64,000 nt of DNA from Rutidosis leptorrhynchoides (taxonomy: Eukaryota > Streptophyta > Magnoliopsida > Asterales > Asteraceae), in contig NC_092339.1 of the NCBI RefSeq assembly GCF_046630445.1, positions 54,359,501 to 54,423,500 on the forward strand, written 5' to 3'. The position numbers and the translations under genes are program-made. Of the stretch, positions 36,474 to 49,800 are shown piece after piece; positions within the stretch are counted from its first letter, which is position 1, and the number at the start of each line of letters is the position of its first letter. Under the pieces are notes generated by a model that had not been told where the DNA came from, made no database searches, and saw nothing but the letters and a program-made list of their open reading frames with translations.

Positions 36474-38086
36474 GGGTAATGATCAAAAGATTAATGGTGA
36501 AGGAAGAAATTAAAAAAAATTTGTTGAAAAAGATTAGCATAACTACATATGAATCAAAAGAAAGATAAGACAGCACTATTTGATGGATGGATGAATGATG
36601 ACTAATGATAATAAGTGACTTTACTTTTCTAGTAATGGAAATGGTAATAATTGTTTAATCCTTAATAATTAAGCTACCTACTTCTCAACAGTGAAACCTT
36701 GAGTGCCGATAAAATGGACTGGGGAATGTTTAAATCTGGTCGATCTGAACTTTCATAAACAATGAAATATTATAGGCGATAGTGGACCCTCTTTATTCGT
36801 TATTTTCAAAAGAAGACGACGATTTTATTCTTACTTTATTAATTATTAATGTACAGATGGTGGAAATTATTTAATTCCAATGATGAGTCATCTTATGATT
36901 TAAACTATACCTACTTCAAAATCATGTGTTTTGTTGAAAAGATCAACCTTATTGTTTAATTCTTAACATTGTTACTTAGTAGTATATTAGCTATGCAGAT
37001 ATATGTTGATACTGATGACTGAAGCTATGTATAAAAGGATCGGCTTTCTGTAATGTGATTCGGGTTTTCCCCGAACGCGTGTATGTGCAAATGATGAGTT
37101 TCGTTGAAATAAATGATACACTGATTCAAATTTGCCGTTAAAAAAAAAGAATAGTGTAGGTAAAATGTATACGAAACTGAAACGTCCATAACATATTACT
37201 CAATTAAAATAATCAGATCATGATATAAATAATCAAAATAAGAAATGAAAATTAAAATGATATAACCGAATTGAAGGTTGAATCGGGTTTGTGATTGAAA
37301 CAATTCCTTTAAACAGATTCTTCATCTGTTCCCAGGGTACACTGGTCCGAAGCAAAGTACTGCCGAGCTTGAACCGTTGCCTGAAAGGTAACCAAAACGG
37401 AGAGACCTTGTTGCAGCTGAGAGGAAAAACTAATAGTGATGGTGCTTTTAGTTTTGGTGTATCTTTCAAGAAAGCCTAAAGACTTTATTTATAGTGGAGA
37501 GTAAGGCCTTAAGTTTGTTGTCACTTTCGATGTGGGACAACTTCCGCTTTACTTATTCTTCAAGTTAATTTTGCACCAAACTAGCAACTTTGAGACTCGA
37601 TATCTCATTCACCTTTAATTCGGTTTGAAAACATTTTAGGTTGTTGTGAAGCCCTCGTCAAGGACTACAAAACTCACTAAATAATTATCAATATATATAA
37701 ATTTATCATATACTAATTAGTGTCCAAAGTTAGTGAAACACACACACATACACACACACTCTTGTTTTTAACCAAATTTTCCAACAATCCCCCACATGAA
37801 TGGAGATCGATCTTAGAAACAACAATATTCTGATTAAGTTTCAGCGGTTGAATCTTTCATACGATAAGTAGGTGTTACCCTTTGAACTTTCGCTTATGAA
37901 AACATACTTAGTCTACTGGCTCTGAGTAGACGGCGATGTCTTTGAACTCGTCTGCCATTTGTGTAGGCGACAATACGCTTCATACAAGACTCTCTCTGAC
38001 AACGTCATGTCCTCATAGTTATGTTCTTGATGGTCATGAACATTAGCCTGGTTCTGCGAGAGATTATCAATATTGTGCCCCAACAA
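36474..38086. other. Upstream region of the chimeric kinase gene, copy 1
   Basis: No supported gene. Next to the start codon there is AT-rich leader-like sequence without an obvious TATA box. A short hairpin TTCGGGTTTTCCCCGAA lies near 37062. On the minus strand ACTATAAATAAAG (near 37490) looks like a TATA box. The CCAACAATCCCCCACATGAA segment near 37782 resembles sequences common in copia-type LTRs, so 37160-38080 may be old LTR material. Confidence 0.4.
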
Positions 38087-39095
38087 TGAGACAACCCGTC
38101 CTAATCCATAAGGACGAATACAATAACATATGATTACATTGCGAGGTATTTGACCTATATATGATACATTTTACAAACATTGCATTCATTTTTAAAAGAC
38201 AAACTTTCATTTCATCGAAAGTTAACAGACATGCATACCATTTCATAATATCCAAACTATAAATGACCTAATCTGTCATTTACTTAATAATAATCTTTAT
38301 TGAACTCAACGACTTGAATGCAACGTCTTTTGAAATATGCCATGAATGACTCTAAGTAATATCTTTAAAATGAGCAAATGCACAGCGGAAGATTTCTTTA
38401 ATACCTGAGAATAAACATGCTTACAAGTGTCAACCAAAAGGTTGGTGAGTTCATTAGTTTATCATAAACATTCATTTCCATTATTTTAATAGACCACAAG
38501 ATTTTCATTTCCATTTTTCATAAATATCATGCATCTGCATAAAAATCATTCATATGGTGAACGCTTGATAACCGAACTAACAGGATGCATATAGAATATC
38601 CCCAACAGAAACTCGTCTGTATAATATAAACTCGAAGTACTAAAGCATACCATTTTCCAGTATGGGGGGTGTTAGTGCCCGTATATCTACCTTTAGGATT
38701 CGCGTTAATTAGGGTGTCTGTTCCCTAATTCTGAGGCTACCAAGCTAAAAAGGGGCATATTCGATTTCGATAATCCAACCATAGAATGTAATTTTCGAGC
38801 ACTTGTGTCTATTTCGTCAAACATTTATAAAAGCGCATGTATTCTCAGTCCCAAAAATATATATTGCAAAAGCATTTAAAAAGGGAGTAATGAAACTCAC
38901 AATACGATATTTTGTAGTAAAAATATGCATACGACGGAACTGAATAATGCAGGGTTGGCCATGGATTCACGAACCTATATCAATTGTATATCTTATTAAA
39001 ACATATAATGGAAATCACATAATTTCATTTATTAATTATATAATATTTATATATATTTGTTGTTGTAGTTTATATAGAATTTGTACCAGATTTTG

Positions 39096-39171
<76 letters not shown>

Positions 39172-39605
39172 AATATGTTTATTATATAATTATAGGTAAT
39201 ATAAATATATTTTATGTACAAAATCTTTATTTGTTATAATATAATAATAATAATCATAATACTTTTAATAATTATAATATTGGTAATACTAATAGTTATA
39301 AATTGATACCAATACTAATATTAATGATATTAATAATAGTTTGTGTTATTTTTATAATAAAAATAATAATAATAATCATATTCATAATAGTAATAATAAT
39401 CTATGTATATTATAATAACAAACACAAAAATAGATCATCTATATTACCAACTTCTAATCATAACCTTCCATTAAAATAAATCCTTCAAATCTTGACCATT
39501 AGATTAAACATCTAAAAATTATGACCTCATAAACACCTATCATCATTATTTATTTACCCAAATACCCTCAAAATACATTTCTTAAAAAAACATGGGCTAG
39601 AATTC
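38087..39605 (-). repeat. Minus-strand gypsy-type LTR fragment, unit 1
   Basis: Read on the minus strand, it shares the order and wording of the outer element LTR 3' part (TTCGTGAATCC...GACGCGAATCCT...CATGTTTATTCTCAGGT...GGATTAGGACGGGTTG). It contains a TA tract at about 39100-39168. It is cut at 39606 by a plus-strand LTR. This is a fossil without coding capacity. Confidence 0.7.
39100..39168. repeat. TA microsatellite, unit 1
   Basis: Alternating TA tract inside the minus-strand LTR. The unit 2 counterpart (about 56081-56158) is longer. Confidence 0.9.
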
Positions 39606-42266
39606 TGTAACGACCCGGATTTTTCAGATCGTTTTATACATATGAGATTAATATTTACATAAATTAAACATTACTAACATGATAAGAAATCCAAATTGTT
39701 GAGTCTTGTGTTTTTGAAAAGAGTTTTACACAACGTTTGACCGTCCAATTTGACCGATGATATCACGAACTATATAACATACGATAATTATACGATTTTG
39801 TACATATATGTATTTATACATATTTAACTTGATTTAAGGATGGTTTAACATCTCATTGTGTATTAATAACAATGAGTTATAAGTATACTTTGAGACTACT
39901 AACTTAAGTTTTCAAAACGGTAACTATACGTAACGTTCTTTGACATATATACCTATAACCTATAATGCTTATACAAGTATCATATAAATACGTATTTAAT
40001 CACTTTTAAAGGGCTTAAATACATAAAACAATATAAGTATATTCACAAAAATAGTTATATTTGAATTCTCGTTCCGTTTCCTCAAGATTTCTACAAGTAT
40101 ATCAAAGGTATATGTAACCGTATCATACCCAGCTTCTATACGTATTTACTATTGGTATACACACATCACAATCACTTTATTAGAAGCCATGAGTTAGCAA
40201 ATTTTGGATCTTAGCATGCATGATTAATCGACTTGGCATATTACAAGACTTTTGCACAATATTACAAACTTATACATCATTCCACCACCATTTATACTCC
40301 ATTCCATTTTCATTTTTACTACACATTTTCTCTAGCTAAAAACACCTACTTGTAAGCTTCATTCACCTCTAAGAAATCCTGCAAAAACTCTCTCAAGAAT
40401 CACCTTAATAACCATCATATTAAGATCAAACAAGAACACTACAAGATACTACTTTCATTTCAAGTCTATATTCTAAGTTTACTTCCAATCTTTCAATCTA
40501 ACTTCACCACTCTTTAGGATCAAGAGTTATACTTCCTTTCCAGTAGCTTTATCCAAGTAATTTGAGATAGTAACCTTATTCATAATCTTATTCGATTCAT
40601 ATTTATATAGCTATCTTATTTTGAGTTATAAATTATAACAACAAGAACATAGTTTGAATGATTTCAAACTTATTCGCAAACTAAATAGATCCTTCTAACT
40701 TGACTTTTAAAACACTTCAAGACCTGCAATATATCATAATAATATGCTAACTTAACAAGATACAACTTGATTTTACAAAGAACACCTTAAAGCTGAATCT
40801 ACGTCGTCGGAGTGCAACCGGGGGCTGTTTTGGGTTGGATAACTAAAAACCATCTTAAACTTTGAATTGGAAGTTTATATTCTGGAAAAATGATATTTCT
40901 TATGAATATGTTAACATATAAAAATCTCATGGTTTAACTCAAAGTGTAAGTATTTTTTAAAAATGATCATTTAGATGTTGTTTTTACGACGGAAATGACC
41001 ACTTTCATAAGATTCACCTAAGTTTGACCTATAACCTGTGATTTTAAATACAAACCAATATATTTACTGTTCATATTCATAAATAATGGCTCGATCCAAG
41101 GAAGTGGCAAGTTGAACCAACAAAAACGGAGTTGTATTGAAGAAACTACGGCTAAAACAAAATCGGGTATCCGAAGCTAGTTTAGCTACGAAAATATTTC
41201 GAGTAAAACTAAACTAATCATATCTTTGCTAATTAATATGATATTTTATATATATTTACTCATAATTTGATTTTATATATTTCAGGACCACCCGTAAATA
41301 ACACGTAAAGATTAATTATAAGACCTCATGATTGTACACAACACGTCATTTGACAATACGGTACTTTGGGTCACGATTTTAAATCATAAGACACCATGTA
41401 CACAACACGTCATTTGACAACACGGTACCATGGGTCAAGATTAATTCTGATCCATACGAATACAATGAGGTCTTTATTTTATTAAGCAACTAATTGTGGA
41501 CCACTAACATCGGACTGCTAACTACGGAATAATAGATATTAAAAGTATTACAAGTATATATGTAACGATTATTTGAAAAGAAAACATGTTGATATATTAT
41601 ATATGGTTAGGTTCGTGATATCTATCGGAGACCAGGTCGTGTTATATATCTTCAAGGCAAAAGTGAGTATATAGTCCCACTTTTAAACTCTAAATATTTC
41701 GGGATGAGAATACATGCATTTTATGATTTACGTTATGGACACAAGTGATAAAAAAATATATTCTACGTTGAGTTGTACCACCGGCATATTTCTCTATAGC
41801 TTGGTAATTACTATTTACATGTGGTATTGTAAACGCGAATCCTGTTGATAGATCTATCGGGCTGACAACCCCAACCGGACTGGACGACCAGTATTCAACG
41901 GTTGTACAGTACTTCGTTTCGGTGACTACACTTGGTACAGTGTAGTGAGATTTCATAATAAAGGGAATATGCGACGTTGATTAAATGTTAAGTATGATTA
42001 CCAAGTGCTCAACCACTTAGAATATTTTTATTAAAATGTTTATGAATATGAAATCTTGTGGTCTATATTTATAACGCTGCTAGCATTAAACCTATATCTC
42101 ACCAACTTTATGTTGATGTTTTAAGCATGTTTATTCTCAGGTGATAAATAAAAGATTCCGCTGCATTATGCTGAATTTAAGCAAGATTTGGAGTATGCAT
42201 ATTTGTGTCAAAAATAAAACTGCATTCCGGAAGATTTGTAATGTGAAATATGTTGGAAATCGTATT
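39606..42266 (+). repeat. Plus-strand gypsy-type LTR, interrupted by a second LTR, unit 1
   Basis: It starts TGTAACGACCCGG and contains an LTR-typical TTTATTCTCAGGTGATAAA block near 42125. It is interrupted at 42267, where another LTR begins with TGTAGTGACCCG. It holds a tandem duplication of a 64-bp unit (from 41334). Confidence 0.75.
41334..41461 (+). repeat. 64-bp tandem duplication in an LTR, unit 1
   Basis: GTACACAACACGTCATTTGA starts at 41334 and again at 41398, each followed by CAAYACGGTAC and GGGTCA. Confidence 0.85.
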
Positions 42267-43113
42267 TGTAGTGACCCGAACTTTTCCATGTTTATATATA
42301 TTAATTGAGATTGATATTTACATGATTAAATGTTTCCAACATGTTAAGCAATCAAACTTGTTAAGACTTGATTAATTGAAATATGTTTCATATAGACAAT
42401 TGACCACCCAAGTTGACCGGCGATTCACGAACGTTAAAACTTGTAAAAACGACATGACGATATATATATGGATATACAAATGGTTAACATGAGATTATGA
42501 TAAGTAAGTATCTCCATAAGTATATTAACAATGAGTTATATACATATAAACAAGACTACTAACTTAAGGATTTCGAAACGAGACATATATGTAACGATTA
42601 TCGTTGTAACAACATTTAAATGTATATATATCATATTAAGATATATTAATATATCATAATATCATGATAATATAATAATTTAACATCTCATTAGATATAA
42701 TAAACAATGGGTTAACAACATTAATTGAGATCGTTAACTTAAAGGTTTCAAAACAACACTTACATGTAACGACTAACGATGACTTAACGACTCAATTAAA
42801 ATGTATATACATGTAGTGTATTTAGATGTATTAAAATACTTTTGGAAGACTTCAAGACATATATCAAAACACTCATACTTAACGAAAATGGTTACAGTTA
42901 CTTTCCCATTCTTTTCTTTCATCAAGAATTCTAGTCGTATTCTTACCCGTATTATACACAGCTTCAAAACGTACTTACTATGGGTATATACCAATAGGAC
43001 CTAGCATGGGATTCCACTCTTGATTATGTCATGTATGACTAATCAATTTTAACTTCTACCATGAGCTAGTCAACTAACTAGAACTTCTTTTAACCCCACT
43101 CACCACTCACCAA
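42267..43113 (+). repeat. Truncated gypsy-type LTR at the end of unit 1
   Basis: It begins TGTAGTGACCCGAAC and is identical in layout to 59359-60205. It stops at the duplication junction because the duplicated segment ended inside this LTR. Confidence 0.85.
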
Positions 43114-44929
43114 TATACATGCATCACACGTGTATGACACGTGCACAATAATGCACAATTAATGGAATATTAAGTATGCCACCCATGCATCCAAACATTT
43201 CAATGCGCTATAATCCGTGTGCACAATAAAGAGACGGCGCGCTATAAGGAGAAACACGCCAATGACTCTTCGGCGCCATAAACAATAGCGCCATCTATAA
43301 TGGCATTACCAAGCGCCAGACCTATTATACCAGAAAAGCCGAATCAACGACTATAACGTGGAATCCACATGCATAGTATAAAACAAACAGTATGGTGGTT
43401 GGCACGATCCCAACACTGTACAATCACCAGAACGTATGGCGGTTTGCACGACGGCTGTGGTAGAAAGCTGGCAGACTGCGTGGGAACCGCCTACACTTTT
43501 CAGAAAAAGAGTACGATTTGGAAAAAAATATGTTACCTTTATCCTATTACGTGGCAATAAGGACAAAAGGGATTTGGCTATAAATAAGGCACAAAACCTT
43601 TATTACACACAAGTTCTCAAGACCCTCGAATTACTCCTTAGACTAATTTATGCTTGATCAACCATCAAAATGATTTTAAGAAATTAAGGGAGCCAAAAAG
43701 CCGCAAAAGAGGCAATTGTAACTTTGTCATTTGAATTAAGTATAAACAAATTACCATTCCAGCTAACCCGACCTTTAAATGCTCCAACATACTATCCTGC
43801 TCCCAAAAATCCGCTAGTTTTAAGACCATATTTATCCGTGATGGGCGTATTGGCGTGTTGCTGGGTGGGGGTGGGGTGCTTGATGAGCGTGCTTCCAGAC
43901 TGCTGTGTAATGGGTGGCGTGCTGAGTGGCGTGTTGGGTGATGTGTTGAACTTTGATTGGAAGTCGGGTGAAATATTGGATAAAAATAATAAATAAATAA
44001 ATACTAACCAATAGGAAGCAAGGAAAATTGCAGCACACAACTTTCTTTCCCGTGCTAGGTTGATGCACGCTCTGAGCACACGAAGGAGCACACGATGGTT
44101 ATGGCGTGTTACGAGCATGTTGGCCAAGCATTTGGTGGAGCACGGAACCGTTAATGAGGGTCTAAGAAGTGGAACTTTTAGTAGATGTAGTCATGTAGGT
44201 ATAGATAAAATTAATTGTCAAGTCTTGGGTCCAAATGGCTCATATTTACAAAGTTTAATGCTGCTTGTTCATTTTTATTTAGAAATAGAAGAGTACCATA
44301 TGGTTAAAAAGAATTTTTAAATCCGAAGTTAGTTGATACGAATTATTGTCATTTACATTTATACCCCTATATGTGAAATTATCATTTTGCCCAATTTATC
44401 CACTAATATGTACAAAATACATAGACTATAAATATGCATTTTCCACCTCAAATTAAGATTAGACATTCAACACTTAGAACTCTAGTCTTCCTTTCTCATT
44501 TTCCCCAATATACCAAATTTCCCAACCTTGTAAAACCTTTAATCTAAATCAATCTTGACAATTTGTTGTGGTTTGATTTTGATTATGTATCTTATTAGTC
44601 TAGCATCCATGTTATTATATATTATATACATATAAACATACTGCATCATCCTTTTATCTTCACCATCACCATCACCATCGTAAACAAACACCTCACTGTT
44701 TCATTGCGTTTAACATTCCAAATTACGATGTCAGCTTAAATATAAGAATCACGCTAACCTTCATTCCAAGTTTTTTCCTTCTATTTCCCCACCTAAATTG
44801 ATTAATTTCTGATACATAATTTGAGAGGATGAATATGTATATTGACTATAGGAGTTAGTAATGCTAAAGAGCTTCTTGAAAACCAAACGTACGGTTTCAA
44901 TGCATTTCATAATGTTACTAATAAAAATA
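43114..44929. other. Region downstream of the chimeric kinase gene, copy 2
   Basis: Same content as 26181-27996, with only scattered single-base differences. No supported gene. Confidence 0.5.
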
Positions 44930-46791
44930 TTACTCGGACGTGCTTACAATGCCAATAGCCACGTTGGCTATGTCGTCCTCTGGTAAGTGGCGTAGTTTTT
45001 TAATAACCTGGTACACGTCTGATGAGCGGATGATCTTTCTACAAGGTTGATGATTATGCATTAAAGCTAATGCCATAAGACTTGTACGTAGCGGTGACTC
45101 ATTAATAGCATATGTCCTGCTTGGCTCCAGTGCAACAACTGAGTAATCTGCCACCACCTTTAACAAAGCCTGCAAGAACCATGTAGAAAAAGATATATAC
45201 ATCACATATAGTTTATAAAGTTTGAATGTCAAAAGTGGTACTACATGAAGTGTTTGTATCAGATACATTTATTTATAAATAAATGAAAGATGGTATATAG
45301 GTATTACATTCACTGCTCCTTTAGAGATCATATCTTTAATAAGTTTGTCGGAGTGGCCAGAAAGAACGAGAAGACAACTAGAAATATTTTCCTTTTCTAT
45401 GTCTGTTGTATCTTCTGAAAGAAGCATTTCTGCAAGTTGGGGTATACATATCCTTAGTTCTTCGTGAAATAAATCACTATGGAATGCTGTGAACAAAATC
45501 TGTTAAATAAATAATGAGACATAAGCACTCATCCGTTATATATAAATATAAATGTAAATAAAATATATTGTTGCAGTATAACTAGTTGAAAACACAAAGA
45601 CATCTTACAGCATACAGAACATTAGTGTCCTCATCCATTAACCGACTGCCCAACAGACCAATGACGTTGTGTTTTGCCTATAATAAAAAGCAGAGCATCA
45701 AGTAATCAGGAAATAGATAGAGCGAAACACACACACGTCTGATCAATGTTGCAGAATATGGAATCATCTCGCAATACTTACCAACAAGCTATAAAAGTAG
45801 GAGCTATGGTAGCAGATATCTCCTATAACCTGCAACGTCCAGGAACGTAGAATTGGATCTTCATGAGTTAGGAAGGCTTTCAAGTGGTGTAAAATATCTG
45901 CTCCATCTATATACTTATAAAACTCCTGCATCCACATGTTCATTTATTAACACATAATAATAATAATAATGATAATGGTGATTTTTTTTTTTTTTTTTTT
46001 TTTTTTTTGAAAGGCATGATAATGGTGATATTAAAAGCAAAATAAACTTAACAAGTTAACATGGATATGCCTATTTATGTTTCTACAATATATACGCTAC
46101 TAGACTACTAGGAATTGCACTATATGGAATGTCATTTATAAAAAAAAAATTTACTCGAATAAGACCTTTGAGCAGTGATTCAATTCCTTGGTTTGAACTT
46201 TGAAATCGTATTTAGGGGTTATGTACATTCAACAAGAGGGTGAAAGAATGTGGATACCAAACCGTGAGTTTCTGGAACACAGAGGAAATTTTGAATTGAC
46301 TAAACTGTTTTATTTAAAATTTTCTCTTATCATACCTAGCAACTAATATGAAGTACATAAAATTAAAGATTGGGACTTGTATATATCAAGTACGTACTGA
46401 CCTCATCCATTTCGGCTACCTCAGAAACTATTTCCAGAACTTTTATCTTGACTTGAGTTGGTGATGAATCATCAAGTAATCTTTTCATTAAATTTGGATT
46501 TAAGAGACCTTTCCCAACAAGTTCAACAGCCAAAGACCGATGGTCCACCATTTTGGATAGAAGGAGAAGAACGTCTTCAGTATTCTTTGACTCCAAATGT
46601 TCCAAACAATTGATTATTTGCCCAGGAAGTCCTACCTGAAGATTTAGAAGCATTCATTAATACGCAAAATTGTGCAAAAGAGAAATTAAAACTTGCACCA
46701 ACACCTGCAAATTTTCTTTGCATGTGGGGCGTTTTTGATAACATAATTTGTTACAACTTCCTAGTACCAGACCCTAAAAAGTATGATAAAC

Positions 46792-46885
<94 letters not shown>

Positions 46886-49800
46886 CGTGTGCGTGGGGAA
46901 GTAAAAGATTATATGCATATAATGTTACTGTATTCTCTAAGCAAAAATCTGTGAAAATTCATTGGAAATACTAAATTTCTGTGAAAAAATATCAACATTC
47001 ATAGAGAATAATATCCTTTTACAATAAAAATGTTAATGTTTTCTACAAAATCAATAACATTCATTACATAATGTTTTATGGGAAGTTGTGATGTGGTCCA
47101 GCGGTTTTACCGTCCATGCCCCGTATGGAGTTGATGTGGATTTCCTCCTGGGCACGCAGTTAGGGGGCGGGTATAGCAACTGCGGGAGATGATCGCGCGG
47201 GTGGTTAAGTCCCCTGGATGATCCCCAACTAACTAACCGTTGTCCAAAAAAAAAAAAAAAAACAAATATAATGTTTTATGGGGAAAAAATATATGTATCA
47301 TTAACTACTTAGAATTTATTTTTCGAGAAAATTCATCATGAGTAATGTTATTCTTATAATAGATTTTGATTAAAAAAACATTTTTGTTCGTAAAAATTAT
47401 TTTTCTTTCACGTATATCATGAAATTGTATATAAATACACCGTTAAATATACAAATGAATGGTGAAATAATATCATGGGAAATTGACAAAAATACACCAT
47501 TTTTCAAAATGTTCAAACAATATACACTTTTTTAAAAAAAATTTGGCAATATACACCATTGGATCGAACATCATTTTGGTACACCACAACTATAGGGTGA
47601 TCGACTATAGCTTTTTTTGCCTATAGTCGACCAAACATCAAGAAGGATTTGGTCGACCACTTCAATATGATAGTCGACTACATAGTCTATCAAACATCAA
47701 CAATTAACAATTAAGCTATCAAGAAGGAGTTGGCCGACCAACTCCTCCTTGATGTTTGGTCGACTACGGGCAAAAAAGCGTCGACCACCCTATAGTTGTG
47801 GTCTACCAAAATGATGTTTGATCCAATGGTGTATATTGCCAATTTTTTTGAAAAAATTGTATATTGTTTGAACACTTTGAAAATTAGTTTATATTTGTCA
47901 ATTTCCCTAATAACATTATTTATAAAGAATGTTTCACTTCCCTCTTCCCCCAGAAATCCGCTTCTCCTGGATTATTTCCCTATATCTATAGCCCGCCTTG
48001 AGGCCTCACGAACAACCACAAAGCAAGTTAGAACCTAAAAACATAAAAACAAGACTTGCGAAACAAGAAACATCCAACGACACACCTAGACTAGGATTTG
48101 AAATAACAATATATATAATATATACCTCCAAAATAATTTGAATATACTTCACCACGTCTCGAAGTACATCACTCTCCTTTGAAGTCACAAATGGAAACCC
48201 CAAAAGATAAACTACCAAAGCAACTGTTTTTGTTACTCCGTTTTTCCCTCCACCAGGTCCACCCCAACACCGTAAAAGCTTAAGATGGATATCAGATATT
48301 AAAGCACACAAATTTTTTACATGTTCACTTGTAAGCAACACCTTGCGAAAAATTGATTTGTCACCTTTAAAACACTGCTTTAATGAAACGGCTGCCCACC
48401 GAACCGCAAGAGGTGATAGTTCGATTTCATGTGGATGCTTGTTACATAACAGATCAATAAGACATTTGGAGATATCACAACCCCCCATGTCCTGAATAGC
48501 TAAAGGACCACCCCAAATCAATCTGATACACAACAAAAGCATGCACCCATCCCTGAGCCCATGCCAGTATGATTGCATACTTTTACCAGTTGTATCTCCT
48601 TGAGGGTCTGTTATTGACATCTTGAGATAATCACAAAGTGTGGCACTCGGTGGGATCAAAGGAAGGGCTATTTCACGAACTGATGTTGCAATGGGCTCAT
48701 TATTTTCAAGGGAGCAAATGTATGCAAGAGCCAGCATGGCGGACATAGAATGGGGTCGAAGATTCTGTATTCCATTGCAGAAAGAATAATGGTGGGCCAG
48801 GTCAGAGAGGCGTGACTGCTGTGTTTCAGGGGACGATGTAAGCATAATAACTGCAGTATATCCTTTAGAACGATCATCTATGGATTGTGCAACTGAAGCA
48901 ACCAAAAGGCAAGACTGGAGTACCACGTCACTTGGATCATATACTTTAAGTTTCAGGTTGTTTGTATCGAATGAAGTACACATAGATATTATTGAGAAAA
49001 CCTCGGAGATGATTGTATTATCACCACTTCCACCAACCACTGATGAGGAACTATAGAGACCACATAAAACTCTAGCAACCGAATCATTATGGTAGCAACA
49101 CCTTAAGATTATCTGAAACAAGAAAATATACCACTTCTGAGTTAATCAATGATCAGTTACTTGATCAAATTGTAATTGGTGATTTTGACCCATTAACTCA
49201 TATTTGACACGTTAGATACATTCTTCAAACAAAAACAAAGGTGTTCCAGGTTATCCTTGACCCATTTTGACACATACCATATTGAGCAATTATCTAACCC
49301 TTAATTCCTAACATTACATATAAACCAAAATTATTACTTGAATTATAGAAGACCATGAGGCAACCAAGCGCTGTCGAAGACAATAGAAGATAGCAACCCT
49401 TATAGCTTCGGACCTGAGGAACGCTTGCGTCACCGTTTCAACTACTTCTTCATAATCTTTACCGATGAATGATTCACATTCATCTCCTTTAATGTTAATC
49501 CGATCCAAAGAGTGTGAATGGATTGAGGTTAATGGAAACACAGGTGCATTTTCTGTTGTACATTGAATCTCAAAAGCATCTATTAGCGACCAAATAGCCT
49601 CACATACTTCACAAGCAACATGTAATAAATTTAAGGATCCAGACATGAGACTTGTACCACAAGTCACTAAGCAAGAAATCAAATCATCCATCACACCTAA
49701 ATCTTTAGCATTATCCAATATCTCTCTAAGAGTGTTTGTCACCACCTCAGCATGTTTGGTGGCCATGGAAGATTTCAGACCTTGTGCAACACTAGTTATA

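Larger units (their letters stand above)
26181..43113. repeat. Tandem duplication, unit 1 (16,933 bp)
   Basis: Collinear with 43114-60205 over its whole length at very high identity. The left breakpoint is before TATACATGCATCACACG. Unit 1 ends at CTCACCACTCACCAA, where unit 2 begins with the same TATACATGCATC. The offset grows from 16,933 to 17,092, explained by a poly-T tract, TA tracts, a 16-bp MITE difference and a 101-bp insertion in unit 2. Confidence 0.95.
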
